A stretch of 64,000 nucleotides of DNA from positions 1 through 64,000 of the forward strand of contig JAFTYE010000005.1 of assembly GCA_017464805.1 (NCBI GenBank), given 5' to 3'. This document shows, piece by piece, positions 33,585-40,330 of this stretch. A program made the translations under genes and the position numbers. The notes under the pieces were generated by a model. That model searched no databases, was not told where the DNA came from, and worked only from the letters and a program-made list of their open reading frames with translations. Each line of letters opens with the position of its first letter. Within the stretch, counting starts at the first letter, position 1. This DNA comes from Clostridia bacterium. GTDB taxonomy: Bacteria > Bacillota > Clostridia > Oscillospirales > CAG-272.

Positions 33585-34183
33585 TTTTCGCCCTCCTTCG
33601 TCGGATGGATCAGGTCATAAATAGCTCTGATGTCGGCAATATGCTGGGGCGATTTTACGTTGATATCGTTGTAGGTAAAAGACGTTAAAAACCTTATGGC
33701 TTCTGCCTTTGCGATCCATAGGCGGGCGGTTTTCGCGTGTGCGATGAGCTTCTTTTTCTTGCACCACCGTGTTATGGTTGGCGGGCGGTATCCCGTAATG
33801 CGCACAAGGTCGGCAACACAGATTAGCTCGGAGGCATCGGCAAGCTTATTTCGGTAATATTCGGTCGCTACGTCCGACGCGAGATCCTGCGTTGGGAGGT
33901 ATATTGTTTCGCTTTTACGGATTGTGTTTAGGTGTTGTTTTTCTCTCCAAATTCCCGGAATTTTGTATTTCTCGGGGTTTTCACTATAGTCTTCAATGCA
34001 CCTCAACAGGGCGGTTTTTTGCACCAAATAACACCGCGTTTTCTTCCCGGTTGTCTCATAGGGAATGAGTCCGCTTTTGAGATAGTACCGCGCATCCAAA
34101 TGGCTCAAATGGCAGGCGCGGCAAAGGTCTGCGAGGGATAAGACATCCGGCAAGCGTTGAATTTCGTCTAAATCGTAACGCAT
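33581..34183 (-). CDS. HTH DNA-binding protein, paralogue 2
   Basis: 200 residues from ATG 34183, with AGGAG twelve bases upstream. It aligns with its downstream neighbour through YDLDEIQRLPDVLSLADL, ACHLSHLDARYYLKSGLIPY and TGYRPPTITRWCKKKKLIAH, so the pair arose by tandem duplication and then diverged strongly. It is the gene nearest the right end, with the candidate arm sites directly upstream. Confidence 0.7.
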   Translation of the reverse strand: MRYDLDEIQRLPDVLSLADLCRACHLSHLDARYYLKSGLIPYETTGKKTRCYLVQKTALLRCIEDYSENPEKYKIPGIWREKQHLNTIRKSETIYLPTQDLASDVATEYYRNKLADASELICVADLVRITGYRPPTITRWCKKKKLIAHAKTARLWIAKAEAIRFLTSFTYNDINVKSPQHIADIRAIYDLIHPTKEGEK

Positions 34184-34190
34184 AAAAAAG

Positions 34191-34289
34191 TTCTCTCCTA
34201 AATCGTTAAAAATTCTCTCCAAAAAAAGAAAAATCTCGATGTACTGCAGTTGCAATTTTTCTCTCGCGAATTCTCTCCAAATTCTCTCC
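34191..34289. repeat. Right-end copies of the ATTCTCTCC repeat (candidate integrase arm sites)
   Basis: TTCTCTCC at 34191-34198, AATTCTCTCC at 34211-34220, TTTTCTCTCG near 34257, TTCTCTCC at 34271-34278 and ATTCTCTCC at 34281-34289. The same motif occurs near attL. Dense, same-direction copies 200 bp from attR fit arm-type integrase sites. Confidence 0.6.
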
Positions 34290-34376
34290 AAAATGCAAAA
34301 AATTCCTCAAAAAACGATCAATTCATATCGATTCCGATTAATTCGTTTTGGTTCAGATCAGTTCCAAACAGTCCCG

Positions 34377-34401
34377 AAAAGCCTTGTGGAATAAGGATTT
34401 T
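34377..34401. terminator. Stem-loop at the right end of the element
   Basis: AAAAGCCTT / AAGGATTTT with loop GTGGAAT, nearly the same sequence as the integrase terminator at 8631-8657. It may be a terminator protecting the element from host transcripts, or an end-specific structure. Confidence 0.5.
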
Positions 34402-34462
34402 GGCGAATCGTTTTAGCACAAACTGCACTGAACTAAGCGGAAACGGTATTCTTTGGTTGTCT

Positions 34463-34473
34463 TCTTGAAAACC
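34463..34473 (+). repeat. attR core
   Basis: TCTTGAAAACC, identical to the attL core. The host side continues GTTAGGG, the variable arm of the split tRNA. Confidence 0.85.
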
Positions 34474-34519
34474 GTTAGGGAGAAATCTCACGGGGGTTCG
34501 AATCCCTCTGCTTGCGCCA
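34463..34519 (+). pseudogene. 3' half of the split tRNA-Ser(UGA)
   Basis: Begins in the anticodon loop and includes the anticodon stem 3' strand ACCGT, a variable arm, the T-arm GGGGG-TTCGAAT-CCCTC, the acceptor strand TGCTTGC (34509-34515), discriminator G and CCA (34517-34519). It pairs correctly only with the 5' half at 8225, not with the intact tRNA at 8407. It has no promoter here, so it is not expected to make a tRNA. Confidence 0.9.
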
Positions 34520-34526
34520 AAAAAGA

Positions 34527-34553
34527 CAGCACCCGAGAGGGTGTTGTTTTTTT
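34527..34553 (+). terminator. Terminator of the split host tRNA-Ser
   Basis: CAGCACCC / GGGTGTTG with loop GAGA, followed by seven T. Confidence 0.8.
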
Positions 34554-34756
34554 GCAAGGCTATCAAACGGGATTCGAACGCAGTGAAAAAAGGCTCCGGT
34601 GGAGCGTTTTTGAACGGTGACCGAAGCCTTTTGCGGAGCATAACGACAATGAGAAGGGAGATGCTTCGCAAAAGGCAAGAACGAATCCCTCTGCCTTCGC
34701 CGGAGAAAGCACTTGCATCCGCAAGTACTTTTTTATTCGACGGTCGGCGGCTTTCA
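34554..34756. other. Structured intergenic segment with a degraded tRNA-like tail
   Basis: No gene seen. An inverted pair CTTTTGCGGAGC (34630-34641) / GCTTCGCAAAAG (about 34664-34675) and a pair GGCTCCGGT/ACCGAAGCC precede GAACGAATCCCTCTGCCTTC (34679-34698), which resembles the 3' end of the split tRNA-Ser. A terminator with arms ACTTGC/GCAAGT and a T-run lies at 34707-34734. This may be the remains of another tRNA or of an earlier insertion. Confidence 0.4.
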
Positions 34757-34785
34757 TTGACAAACCTGCGGGGGTGTGCTATAAT
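34757..34785 (+). promoter_or_regulatory. Promoter of the esterase lipoprotein gene
   Basis: TTGACA (34757-34762), 17-bp spacing, TATAAT (34780-34785). Confidence 0.85.
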
Positions 34786-34848
34786 GGGAACAAGAGGCTG
34801 CCGAGGAATTTCTTGGCACCGTAAAATCAGAAAAAAGGATGAAATTCT

Positions 34849-35823
34849 ATGAAAAAAGGGTTTATCTTGATGCTTATTGCGGCACTTCTTCTGACGATGA
34901 CCTTCGGCACGCTCCTGATGGGATGCGATACGCCCGGTGACGACCCCGTGCCCCCTTCCGGCGGTGATGACGGTGATAAATGCCCCACCTGCGGCAAGAA
35001 TCCCTGCGAATGTCCTGCCGATGAGGGTACAAGCATCGACCTCGTTCTCTTTATCGGTCAGTCGAACATGGCAGGCCGCGGCGATGCCACTACCGCCACG
35101 CAGGTTGCAGAGGGTCACGCGTACGAGTTCCGTGCGATCTCCGACCCCACCAAGCTCTATCACCTTGCAGAGCCCTTCGGCGTGAACGAAAATAATGAAA
35201 CGAGCGGCATCACGGAAACCACCAAGACCGGCTCGATGGTTTCCGCCTTCTGTGAGGCCTACTACGCGGTCACGAATACCCCCATCGTGGGCGTTTCCTG
35301 CTCCAAGGGCGGGCAGAAGATCAGCGTCTTTGACACCGATGGCGCGGCCTATGCCGATGCCGTTGCGCGCGTCAACAGTGCCAAGGATTTCATCGCACAG
35401 GAATATGCAAACGGCAACTCCGATATGAAGGTCAGAAACACCTACGTCGTGTGGCTCCAGGGTGAGTCGGACGGCGATGTCGGCACCACCGCGGCCGATT
35501 ATACCGCTACGCTTGACCGCATCGTCAAGGGCTTTAAGCAGGACATCGGTGCCGCACAGACCTTTATCATTCCGATCGGCGTGTACAACGGTAAGGACGA
35601 TGCCCGCAATGCGAACTATACCGCCATCCGTGACGCGCAGAAGGCCTACTGTGAGGGCAACGCCGATGCCACCGTCATCAGCAACCTGCTCGTCGACTTC
35701 TTGGATCTGGGATACATGAAGGATCAGTTCCACTTCACCCAGGAGGGCTATGAGCTTGTCGGCTATGAGGCAGGCACCAATATGGCCCATTTCGTGACCA
35801 CGGGAACGAAGCCCGAATGCTGA
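34849..35823 (+). CDS. Secreted lipoprotein, SGNH esterase (CE6-like carbohydrate esterase)
   Basis: 324 residues. The signal peptide (1-25) ends in a lipobox LLMGC, so it is likely lipid-anchored outside the membrane. An acidic linker contains the cysteine-rich KCPTCGKNPCEC (about 43-55). The SGNH domain begins with LVLFIGQSNMAGRG (catalytic Ser, about 66-79), has TYVVWLQGESDG (about 198-209), and ends with Asp-x-x-His in KDQFHFTQEGY (about 293-303). This is the pattern of family 6 acetyl-xylan esterases and sialate O-acetylesterases. It probably removes acetyl groups from plant or host glycans. Confidence 0.85.
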   Translation: MKKGFILMLIAALLLTMTFGTLLMGCDTPGDDPVPPSGGDDGDKCPTCGKNPCECPADEGTSIDLVLFIGQSNMAGRGDATTATQVAEGHAYEFRAISDPTKLYHLAEPFGVNENNETSGITETTKTGSMVSAFCEAYYAVTNTPIVGVSCSKGGQKISVFDTDGAAYADAVARVNSAKDFIAQEYANGNSDMKVRNTYVVWLQGESDGDVGTTAADYTATLDRIVKGFKQDIGAAQTFIIPIGVYNGKDDARNANYTAIRDAQKAYCEGNADATVISNLLVDFLDLGYMKDQFHFTQEGYELVGYEAGTNMAHFVTTGTKPEC

Positions 35824-35825
35824 TA

Positions 35826-35871
35826 AAACAGCAAAACCGCAAGCCCCAAGGGGCTTGCGGTTTTGCTGTTT
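35826..35871. terminator. Long rho-independent terminator
   Basis: 22-bp perfect stem from AAACAGCAAAACCG to CGGTTTTGCTGTTT around AA. Its 3' arm contains TTGCGG (35855), which with TATAAT at 35878-35883 (17 bp away) can form the promoter of the next gene. Confidence 0.85.
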
Positions 35872-35909
35872 ATATGGTATAATGGGGTATCAATTTGGGA
35901 GAGGGCAAT

Positions 35910-36740
35910 ATGGGAAAATTTCAAGGAATCCTGATCTGCACGGATCTGGACGGCACGCTTTTGCGCGCCGATAAATCCGTATCCGAGGAAAATCTGGCCG
36001 CCATCGACTACTTCCGCGCCGAGGAGGGCGCGTTTACCTTCGTCACGGGGCGCATGCCCTTTTATGCGACCGACATCTGTCGTGCCGTGCGTTCGGACGT
36101 GCCGTTCGGGTGCATCAACGGCGGTGGCATCTACGACCCAAGGGAGGGGAAGTATCTGTGGCAGCACACGCCTCTCTCTCCCTCGGTCTGTGAGCTGCTT
36201 GAGCATGTGGACCGCCACATGCCCGGCATCGGCTTTCAGCTCAACACCTTTGAGAAGCTCTATACCTGCAAAAACACCCCTGCTCTCGAGAACTTCCGCC
36301 GCGTCACGAAGATGCCCTATGTCCCCTGCCATCACCGGGACGTGCCGGGACCGCTGGCAAAGGCGGTGCTCGCCGACTTCGATCCCGACAACATCACGCG
36401 CCTGCATCAGCTTCTGGCCGTGCATCCGCTTGCATCGGAATTTGATCTCGTGCGCTCGGAGCGCACCCTGTTTGAGATCCTGCCGAACCATACGCACAAG
36501 GGGCTTCTGATCCCCAAAATGGCCGAGGTGTTCGGCACGACGGTGGAAAAAACGGTTGCCGTCGGAGACTACTACAACGATATCCCGATGCTCCGCGAAG
36601 CTGGCGTGGGCGTGGCGGTTGCCAACGCCCTGCCCGAGGTAAAGGCGGCAGCCGATTACGTTCTTGCTGCTACAAACGAGGAGCATGCCATCGCCGCCAT
36701 CATCCGCGATATTGAGAATGGCGGGCTTCTTGTAAAATGA
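35910..36740 (+). CDS. HAD superfamily phosphatase (Cof/YidA type)
   Basis: 276 residues. Motif I is CTDLDGTLL (about 10-18), motif II is TFVTGR, a cap domain lies between about 85 and 185, and motifs III/IV are HKGLLIPK and VAVGDYYNDIPML. The family dephosphorylates sugar phosphates and similar metabolites. The ATG at 35910 follows GGGAGAGGG. A fragment matching its last 20 codons is found at 37866-37928. Confidence 0.9.
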   Translation: MGKFQGILICTDLDGTLLRADKSVSEENLAAIDYFRAEEGAFTFVTGRMPFYATDICRAVRSDVPFGCINGGGIYDPREGKYLWQHTPLSPSVCELLEHVDRHMPGIGFQLNTFEKLYTCKNTPALENFRRVTKMPYVPCHHRDVPGPLAKAVLADFDPDNITRLHQLLAVHPLASEFDLVRSERTLFEILPNHTHKGLLIPKMAEVFGTTVEKTVAVGDYYNDIPMLREAGVGVAVANALPEVKAAADYVLAATNEEHAIAAIIRDIENGGLLVK

Positions 36741-36828
36741 AAATCCCGCGATAGTTGCAGGGCTCAAAAGAATTATAACGGAGAGAAATGTAAGGAGCTA
36801 TTAAGGATCATTCAATCTAAAGTGGGCC

Positions 36829-36975
36829 TGCTCAAGCCTTCCCCGGTGGGGGAAGGGGGACCGCGTAGCGGAGGATGAGGCGTTTGACCGGCAGAGAAGA
36901 GGTTTTTTGCAAGACCTCCTCATCCGCCTCGCATATGCTCGGCACCTTCTCCCGCAGGAGAAGGCAAAAAGCACA
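36829..36975. repeat. REP-like palindromic intergenic repeat
   Basis: Two half-elements in inverted order: CAAGCCTTCCCCGGTGGGG...GGATGAGG (36833-36880) and CCTCATCCGCCTCGC...CTTCTCCCGCAGGAGAAGG (36917-36963), separated by a GAAGAGGTTTT-type centre. CCTCATCCG...CCTTCTCC palindromes of this kind are dispersed repeats in many Clostridial genomes. The rest of 36741-37025 holds nothing I can name. Confidence 0.65.
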
Positions 36976-37025
36976 TTGCAGCCCTTTACGGGTAGCAGGC
37001 AACATTTAAGGCTATACTTAAAAAT

Positions 37026-37058
37026 AAAAAATCCACCCGCTATATGGGTGGATTTTTT
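37026..37058. terminator. Rho-independent terminator
   Basis: 13-bp perfect stem AAAAAATCCACCC / GGGTGGATTTTTT with loop GCTATAT. Confidence 0.8.
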
Positions 37059-37078
37059 ATTGAATTTTAGAAAAGGTA

Positions 37079-37107
37079 TTTACAATTTCAAAGTTTTATT
37101 GTATAAT
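37079..37107 (+). promoter_or_regulatory. Promoter of a structured RNA and membrane protein gene
   Basis: TTTACA (37079-37084), 17-bp spacing, TATAAT (37102-37107). Transcription should start near 37114, the first base of a long stem. Confidence 0.75.
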
Positions 37108-37113
37108 GAAGGG

Positions 37114-37284
37114 GCCAAACAAAATTCAATATTTTTCCAAAAGGGATACGTGTTTTTATTTTTAGGTAAAAATGCATATGCCTGCTTTTTCCGTATTCTT
37201 ATTGGAAAAATGAATTTTGTTTGGCGACAATTGGGGCTATGCGTTTTTCAGTGCGCGCAGCTTCGGTTGTGCGCACTTTTTTGT
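37114..37284 (+). ncRNA. Candidate structured small RNA or attenuator leader (about 170 nt)
   Basis: The stretch between a good promoter and a rho-independent terminator forms a long rod. GCCAAACAAAATTCA (37114-37128) pairs with the segment ending TTTGTTTGGC (37211-37225) over 15 bp; after a 3-base bulge TTTTTCCAA pairs with TTGGAAAAA over 9 bp, and a further short stem (ATACG/CGTAT) continues inward. The terminator is AGTGCGCGCA / TTGTGCGCACT followed by T6 (37250-37284). The membrane protein gene begins 26 bases later. It does not match a riboswitch class that I know. Confidence 0.6.
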
Positions 37285-37309
37285 TTTGCAATATGAAGGG
37301 AGAAAACAA

Positions 37310-37867
37310 ATGGAACCTAATTTTTTTCAAAAACTGCTTGCATTGCTTGTGCAGATTCTTATGCTACCGGTAAGTGCTTTGGTTCAAGCATTTACCTGCT
37401 TTACAATTTGGGGAATCGCGGAATTTGTTAGAGCTATTTTTATCGGAGATGGCTATGATTGGCTAATTGGAATAATTGGGATCTTTATGGGATTGGCGTT
37501 CGATAGCCTTCTTGGACGTCTTGTGGCAATTCCTTATGCCAAAATTATGTATTGGCTTAAAGGGCTCTGCTTTGAAGGTGGTTGGATTGCAGAAAAATTT
37601 GGAACAGTAAAAAGGGATATTATGGATAAATTCGGAGATAAGATTGGATCGTATGAAACGGAGGGAACTTATACCGAAAGCGGAATGAGCGGAGATGAAG
37701 TGGCAGCAATTGTGAGAGGTGCATTGGCACTCCCTTGCCGCATTGTTTCCATTCTTGCCGCATTTGTCGCTTTGTTTACGAATAGCTTTTATGTCCACAT
37801 TCGCGAAACGGATGACTCGTTTTTACACGAAAAGCTCCACTTGTGGTTAGACATTATTGTGCCCTAA
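37310..37867 (+). CDS. Small membrane protein of unknown function, AT-rich
   Basis: 185 residues with about four hydrophobic segments (VQILMLPVSALVQAFTCFTI, WLIGIIGIFMGLAFDSLLGR, RGALALPCRIVSILAAFVAL and neighbours) and a cytoplasmic-type middle section. GGGAG lies 7 bases before ATG 37310. Base composition is far more AT-rich than the surrounding host genes, and it is followed directly by a fragment of a HAD gene, so it looks like a recent insert. No family recognised. Confidence 0.65.
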   Translation: MEPNFFQKLLALLVQILMLPVSALVQAFTCFTIWGIAEFVRAIFIGDGYDWLIGIIGIFMGLAFDSLLGRLVAIPYAKIMYWLKGLCFEGGWIAEKFGTVKRDIMDKFGDKIGSYETEGTYTESGMSGDEVAAIVRGALALPCRIVSILAAFVALFTNSFYVHIRETDDSFLHEKLHLWLDIIVP

Positions 37868-37928
37868 CGAGCAGCATGCCATCGCCGCGATCATTCGGGA
37901 TATCGAGGAAGGTTGGATCAGACTGTAA
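37866..37928 (+). pseudogene. 3' remnant of a second HAD phosphatase gene
   Basis: The reading NEQHAIAAIIRDIEEGWIRL followed by TAA matches the C-terminus NEEHAIAAIIRDIENGGLLVK of the intact HAD gene ending at 36740. Only these 20 codons remain, and they start exactly at the stop of the membrane protein gene. It shows that an older HAD paralogue lost everything but its tail, probably by recombination with the intact copy or by insertion. Confidence 0.8.
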
Positions 37929-37945
37929 CAAAAAGTCCCTTTGTC

Positions 37946-38108
37946 CGTGTCATCCTGAGCGAAGCGAAGCAGAGTCGAACTGCGAAGCAGCACCGAGCGA
38001 AGCGAAGGTGGGATCTCGGACGGGACAAGCAGCCCCCCGTAGATCCCGATGCGGTGCATTGTCCTGCGGGTTCGACTTCGGGCTGCGCCCTACGCTCAGG
38101 ATGACACG
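37946..38108. repeat. Palindromic TCATCCTGAGCG repeat element
   Basis: Perfect 16-bp terminal inverted repeats CGTGTCATCCTGAGCG (37946-37961) and CGCTCAGGATGACACG (38093-38108) enclose a GC-rich, self-complementary centre (GTCGAACTGCG, GATCTCGG, GTTCGAC). This type of dispersed intergenic repeat is widespread in bacteria. Confidence 0.8.
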
Positions 38109-38124
38109 AGGGGGAACCCTGTGT

Positions 38125-38153
38125 AAAAAAAGCCGCGACATCGCGGCTTTTTT
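38125..38153. terminator. Rho-independent terminator
   Basis: GCCGCGA / TCGCGGC stem with loop CA, flanked by A and T runs. Confidence 0.8.
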
Positions 38154-38163
38154 GTTTTCCCCC

Positions 38164-38192
38164 TTGATTTTTTTGTTGCGATTTCGTATAAT
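38164..38192 (+). promoter_or_regulatory. Promoter of the permease gene
   Basis: TTGATT (38164-38169), 17-bp spacing, TATAAT (38187-38192). Confidence 0.75.
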
Positions 38193-38220
38193 ATTGTCGG
38201 CAATTTGAGAAAGGGGGCGC

Positions 38221-39330
38221 ATGATGAAACGACTGCTTGCCGTTATAAAAGCAAATATCGTGACCTTTATTGCCATGCTGCTTGCCTGCGTGACGATGCT
38301 TTTCGTGCCGCCGGATGAGGCCTACCTTTCCTATTTTGACTTCAAAACGCTCACCTGCCTGTTCACCGTGCTGGCTGTGGTCTGCGCGCTCCGAAACGTG
38401 CGTTTTTTCTACACGGTGGCGGAGAAGATCATCCGCGTGTTCAAAAACACCCGCGCCGCAGTTATTGCGCTGGTCTACATCACCTTTCTCGGCTCGATGC
38501 TGATCGCCAATGACATGGCCCTTCTGACCTTTCTACCCCTCGGTTACTTCGTCCTGATGCGCGCGCGGCAGGAAAAGTACATGTGCGTGACCTTCATTCT
38601 GCAAAATATTGCCGCCAACCTCGGCGGCATGCTGACCCCGTTCGGCAACCCCCAGAATTTGTACTTATACAACAAATTCGAGATCCCTGACGGGGAATTC
38701 GTCCTCATCATGCTCCCGCTTTTTCTGCTTTCGGTAGCACTCATCACGCTCGCCTGCGTGATCTTCGTCAAGCCGGAGCCGATCGACTTCGTCGGCATTG
38801 AAAAGAAGCTCCCGCGCGTGCGCGTGGCGATCTACCTTCTTCTGTTCGCACTCTCGGTCGTGTGTGTTTTCCGCTTTATTCCATATCAGGTGGCACTCAT
38901 CGTCGTACCGCTTGTTATCCTCATCATGGATTATCGCGCCCTTGCCCATGTGGACTACGGTCTTTTGCTGACCTTCGTCTTTTTCTTCATCTTCTCGGGG
39001 AATCTGTCCCGCATCGAGCCTGTGCGAGAATTTTTCTCGTTATTGCTGGACAAAAGCACCCTCGCGGTCAGCACCCTTTGCTGTCAGTTTATGAGCAATG
39101 TCCCCTCGGCCATTCTGCTCTCACAGTTCACAGACAACTACCGCGAGCTGCTGATGGGCGTGAACATCGGCGGCTGCGGCACGATTATTTCCTCGCTTGC
39201 CAGCCTGATCACCTTTCGTGAATATACCCTGCACAACCCGGGCAAGGCAGGGAAGTACCTTGCCGTCTTTTCGGCCTTCAACTTCGCCTTTCTCGGCATT
39301 TTGCTCGCGGTTGCGTTTTTGCTTACATAA
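38221..39330 (+). CDS. Ion transporter-superfamily permease (ArsB/NhaD/CitM-like)
   Basis: 369 residues with 10-11 membrane segments. The duplicated half-site motifs NDMALLTFLPLG (about 99-110) and SNVPSAILLSQF (about 290-300) and the loop GGMLTPFGNPQNLYLY are typical of IT-superfamily anion or Na+/H+ transporters. GGGGGCGC precedes ATG 38221 (or 38224). Likely substrates are dicarboxylate, citrate, arsenite or Na+. No neighbour decides between them. Confidence 0.85.
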   Translation: MMKRLLAVIKANIVTFIAMLLACVTMLFVPPDEAYLSYFDFKTLTCLFTVLAVVCALRNVRFFYTVAEKIIRVFKNTRAAVIALVYITFLGSMLIANDMALLTFLPLGYFVLMRARQEKYMCVTFILQNIAANLGGMLTPFGNPQNLYLYNKFEIPDGEFVLIMLPLFLLSVALITLACVIFVKPEPIDFVGIEKKLPRVRVAIYLLLFALSVVCVFRFIPYQVALIVVPLVILIMDYRALAHVDYGLLLTFVFFFIFSGNLSRIEPVREFFSLLLDKSTLAVSTLCCQFMSNVPSAILLSQFTDNYRELLMGVNIGGCGTIISSLASLITFREYTLHNPGKAGKYLAVFSAFNFAFLGILLAVAFLLT

Positions 39331-39358
39331 AAAAGGGAGAGCACCGTTCTCCCTTTTT
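39331..39358. terminator. Bidirectional terminator
   Basis: AAAAAGGGAGA / TCTCCCTTTTT stem between the permease and the convergent DeoR gene. Confidence 0.8.
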
Positions 39359-39363
39359 GTGTT

Positions 39364-40125
39364 TTATGCCAGCACGACCTCCACGCCCAAGAGACCGATC
39401 TCCTCAAGAACCGCCTTGTCTGCCGACGCGTTGGTCACGATGCAGTCGGCCACCGCCACGTCCGAGATCTTGACGAAGGCATTGTGCCCGAATTTGGAAT
39501 AATCCGCCGCCACGATGCACACGTCCGACTGCGCGATCATGGCCGCGTCGATGTCGGATTCCTTGTCGTAGTAGGTGGAAAAGCCTTGTGCAAGATCAAT
39601 GCCGTCCACCGACAAAATCAGCTTGTCCGCGTGGTAGTTTTGCAGCTGCTTGACCGCATCCGCACCGAAGGTGAACTGATACTTCGTGTTCACCGAGCCG
39701 CCCACAAGAATGACGTTGTAGTTCGGATTTCCCGAGGCCTCCAGTGCGATGGAGATGGAGTTTGTCACGATGTTGAGGTTGTATTCCGAGGGGAACTTAC
39801 GGAAGGCGAGTAGGGTCGTGGTTCCCGAGTTCAGCATCACCGTGTCGTTCGGCTTGATCAGGGAGGCAACCTTTTCGGCAATGTCCACCTTCTCGTGTTG
39901 GTTGGTTTCCAGACGCTGGGTCAGGTTCATGCTGTAATAGGGCTTATAGGAGCTGACAGCCCCTCCGTGTACGCGGGTCAGCAGTCCCTTTTTTTCCATA
40001 TCGGCCAGATAGTTTCGGACCGTTACCTCCGACACGTCAAACAGCTCGCTTAACTCCGTCACACGCACGCTGTCGTTCTGCTTGAGAAGCTCGGAGATTT
40101 TTTGTTTTCGATGCTCTGCTACCAT
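39364..40125 (-). CDS. DeoR family sugar regulator
   Basis: 253 residues. The N-terminal winged HTH is VTELSELFDVSEVTVRNYL (about 22-40), and the C-terminal DeoR sensor domain has VMLNSGTTTLLAF, VTNSISIALEA and LSVDGIDLAQGFSTY. DeoR proteins respond to phosphorylated sugars. It is divergent from the six-gene sugar operon at 40331 and shares its control region, so that operon is its likely target. Confidence 0.9.
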   Translation of the reverse strand: MVAEHRKQKISELLKQNDSVRVTELSELFDVSEVTVRNYLADMEKKGLLTRVHGGAVSSYKPYYSMNLTQRLETNQHEKVDIAEKVASLIKPNDTVMLNSGTTTLLAFRKFPSEYNLNIVTNSISIALEASGNPNYNVILVGGSVNTKYQFTFGADAVKQLQNYHADKLILSVDGIDLAQGFSTYYDKESDIDAAMIAQSDVCIVAADYSKFGHNAFVKISDVAVADCIVTNASADKAVLEEIGLLGVEVVLA

Positions 40126-40157
40126 GAAAGTCCCATCCTTTTATCTTTGGTTTCATA

Positions 40158-40230
40158 CGAAAGATTATACCATGTTTTTCCACTTTTGTCAACTCTTTTT
40201 CTTTCGTTCTTTCTTTCGTTTTTGTTTTGC
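40158..40230 (-). promoter_or_regulatory. DeoR gene promoter and CTTTCG repeat operators
   Basis: Minus-strand TTGACA (40187-40192), 17-bp spacing, TATAAT (40164-40169). Inverted and direct copies of a CGAAAG/CTTTCG hexamer occur at 40158-40163 (ACGAAAG) and twice in 40201-40220 (CTTTCGTTC, CTTTCGTT). They flank this promoter and lie upstream of the operon promoter, a usual layout for DeoR operators. Confidence 0.7.
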
Positions 40231-40264
40231 GTTTTTGGAAAGGGCAAGAAAATCGAAAAAGATA

Positions 40265-40293
40265 TTGACATTTTTCCCCGCCCGTTGTATAAT
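40265..40293 (+). promoter_or_regulatory. Promoter of the six-gene sugar operon
   Basis: TTGACA (40265-40270), 17-bp spacing, TATAAT (40288-40293). Confidence 0.85.
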
Positions 40294-40330
40294 TTAGTCA
40301 AAGAATATTTATATAGGAGAGGTATCCGAC

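Larger units (their letters stand above)
8257..34473. mobile_element. 26.2-kb integrative mobilizable element in a tRNA-Ser gene
   Basis: Bounded by 11-bp direct repeats TCTTGAAAACC at 8257-8267 and 34463-34473, which are the anticodon loop of a split tRNA-Ser. It contains a tyrosine integrase beside the left end, a relaxase with MobC, a RepA-like ATPase, a toxin-antitoxin pair, a repressor, a TnpV-like gene and a DISARM-like operon. Almost all protein genes run leftward. Base composition is visibly lower in GC than the flanks, most of all in the defence operon. No VirB4, coupling protein or other T4SS gene is present, so transfer would need a helper. Confidence 0.9.

Noticed and set aside
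8257-34473. Self-transmissible ICE or prophage
   Set aside because: No VirB4-like ATPase, coupling protein, capsid, terminase or tail gene is visible; only mobilization genes are present.
34318-35790. Long leftward 490-codon frame opposite the esterase gene
   Set aside because: It is the shadow of the GC-rich esterase gene: low-complexity Gly/Val/His composition, no ribosome site, and it crosses the tRNA half and two terminators.
37079-37284. 6S RNA or a known riboswitch
   Set aside because: The long stem closes 60 bases before the terminator and I cannot find the central bubble of 6S RNA or conserved cores of riboswitches I know.
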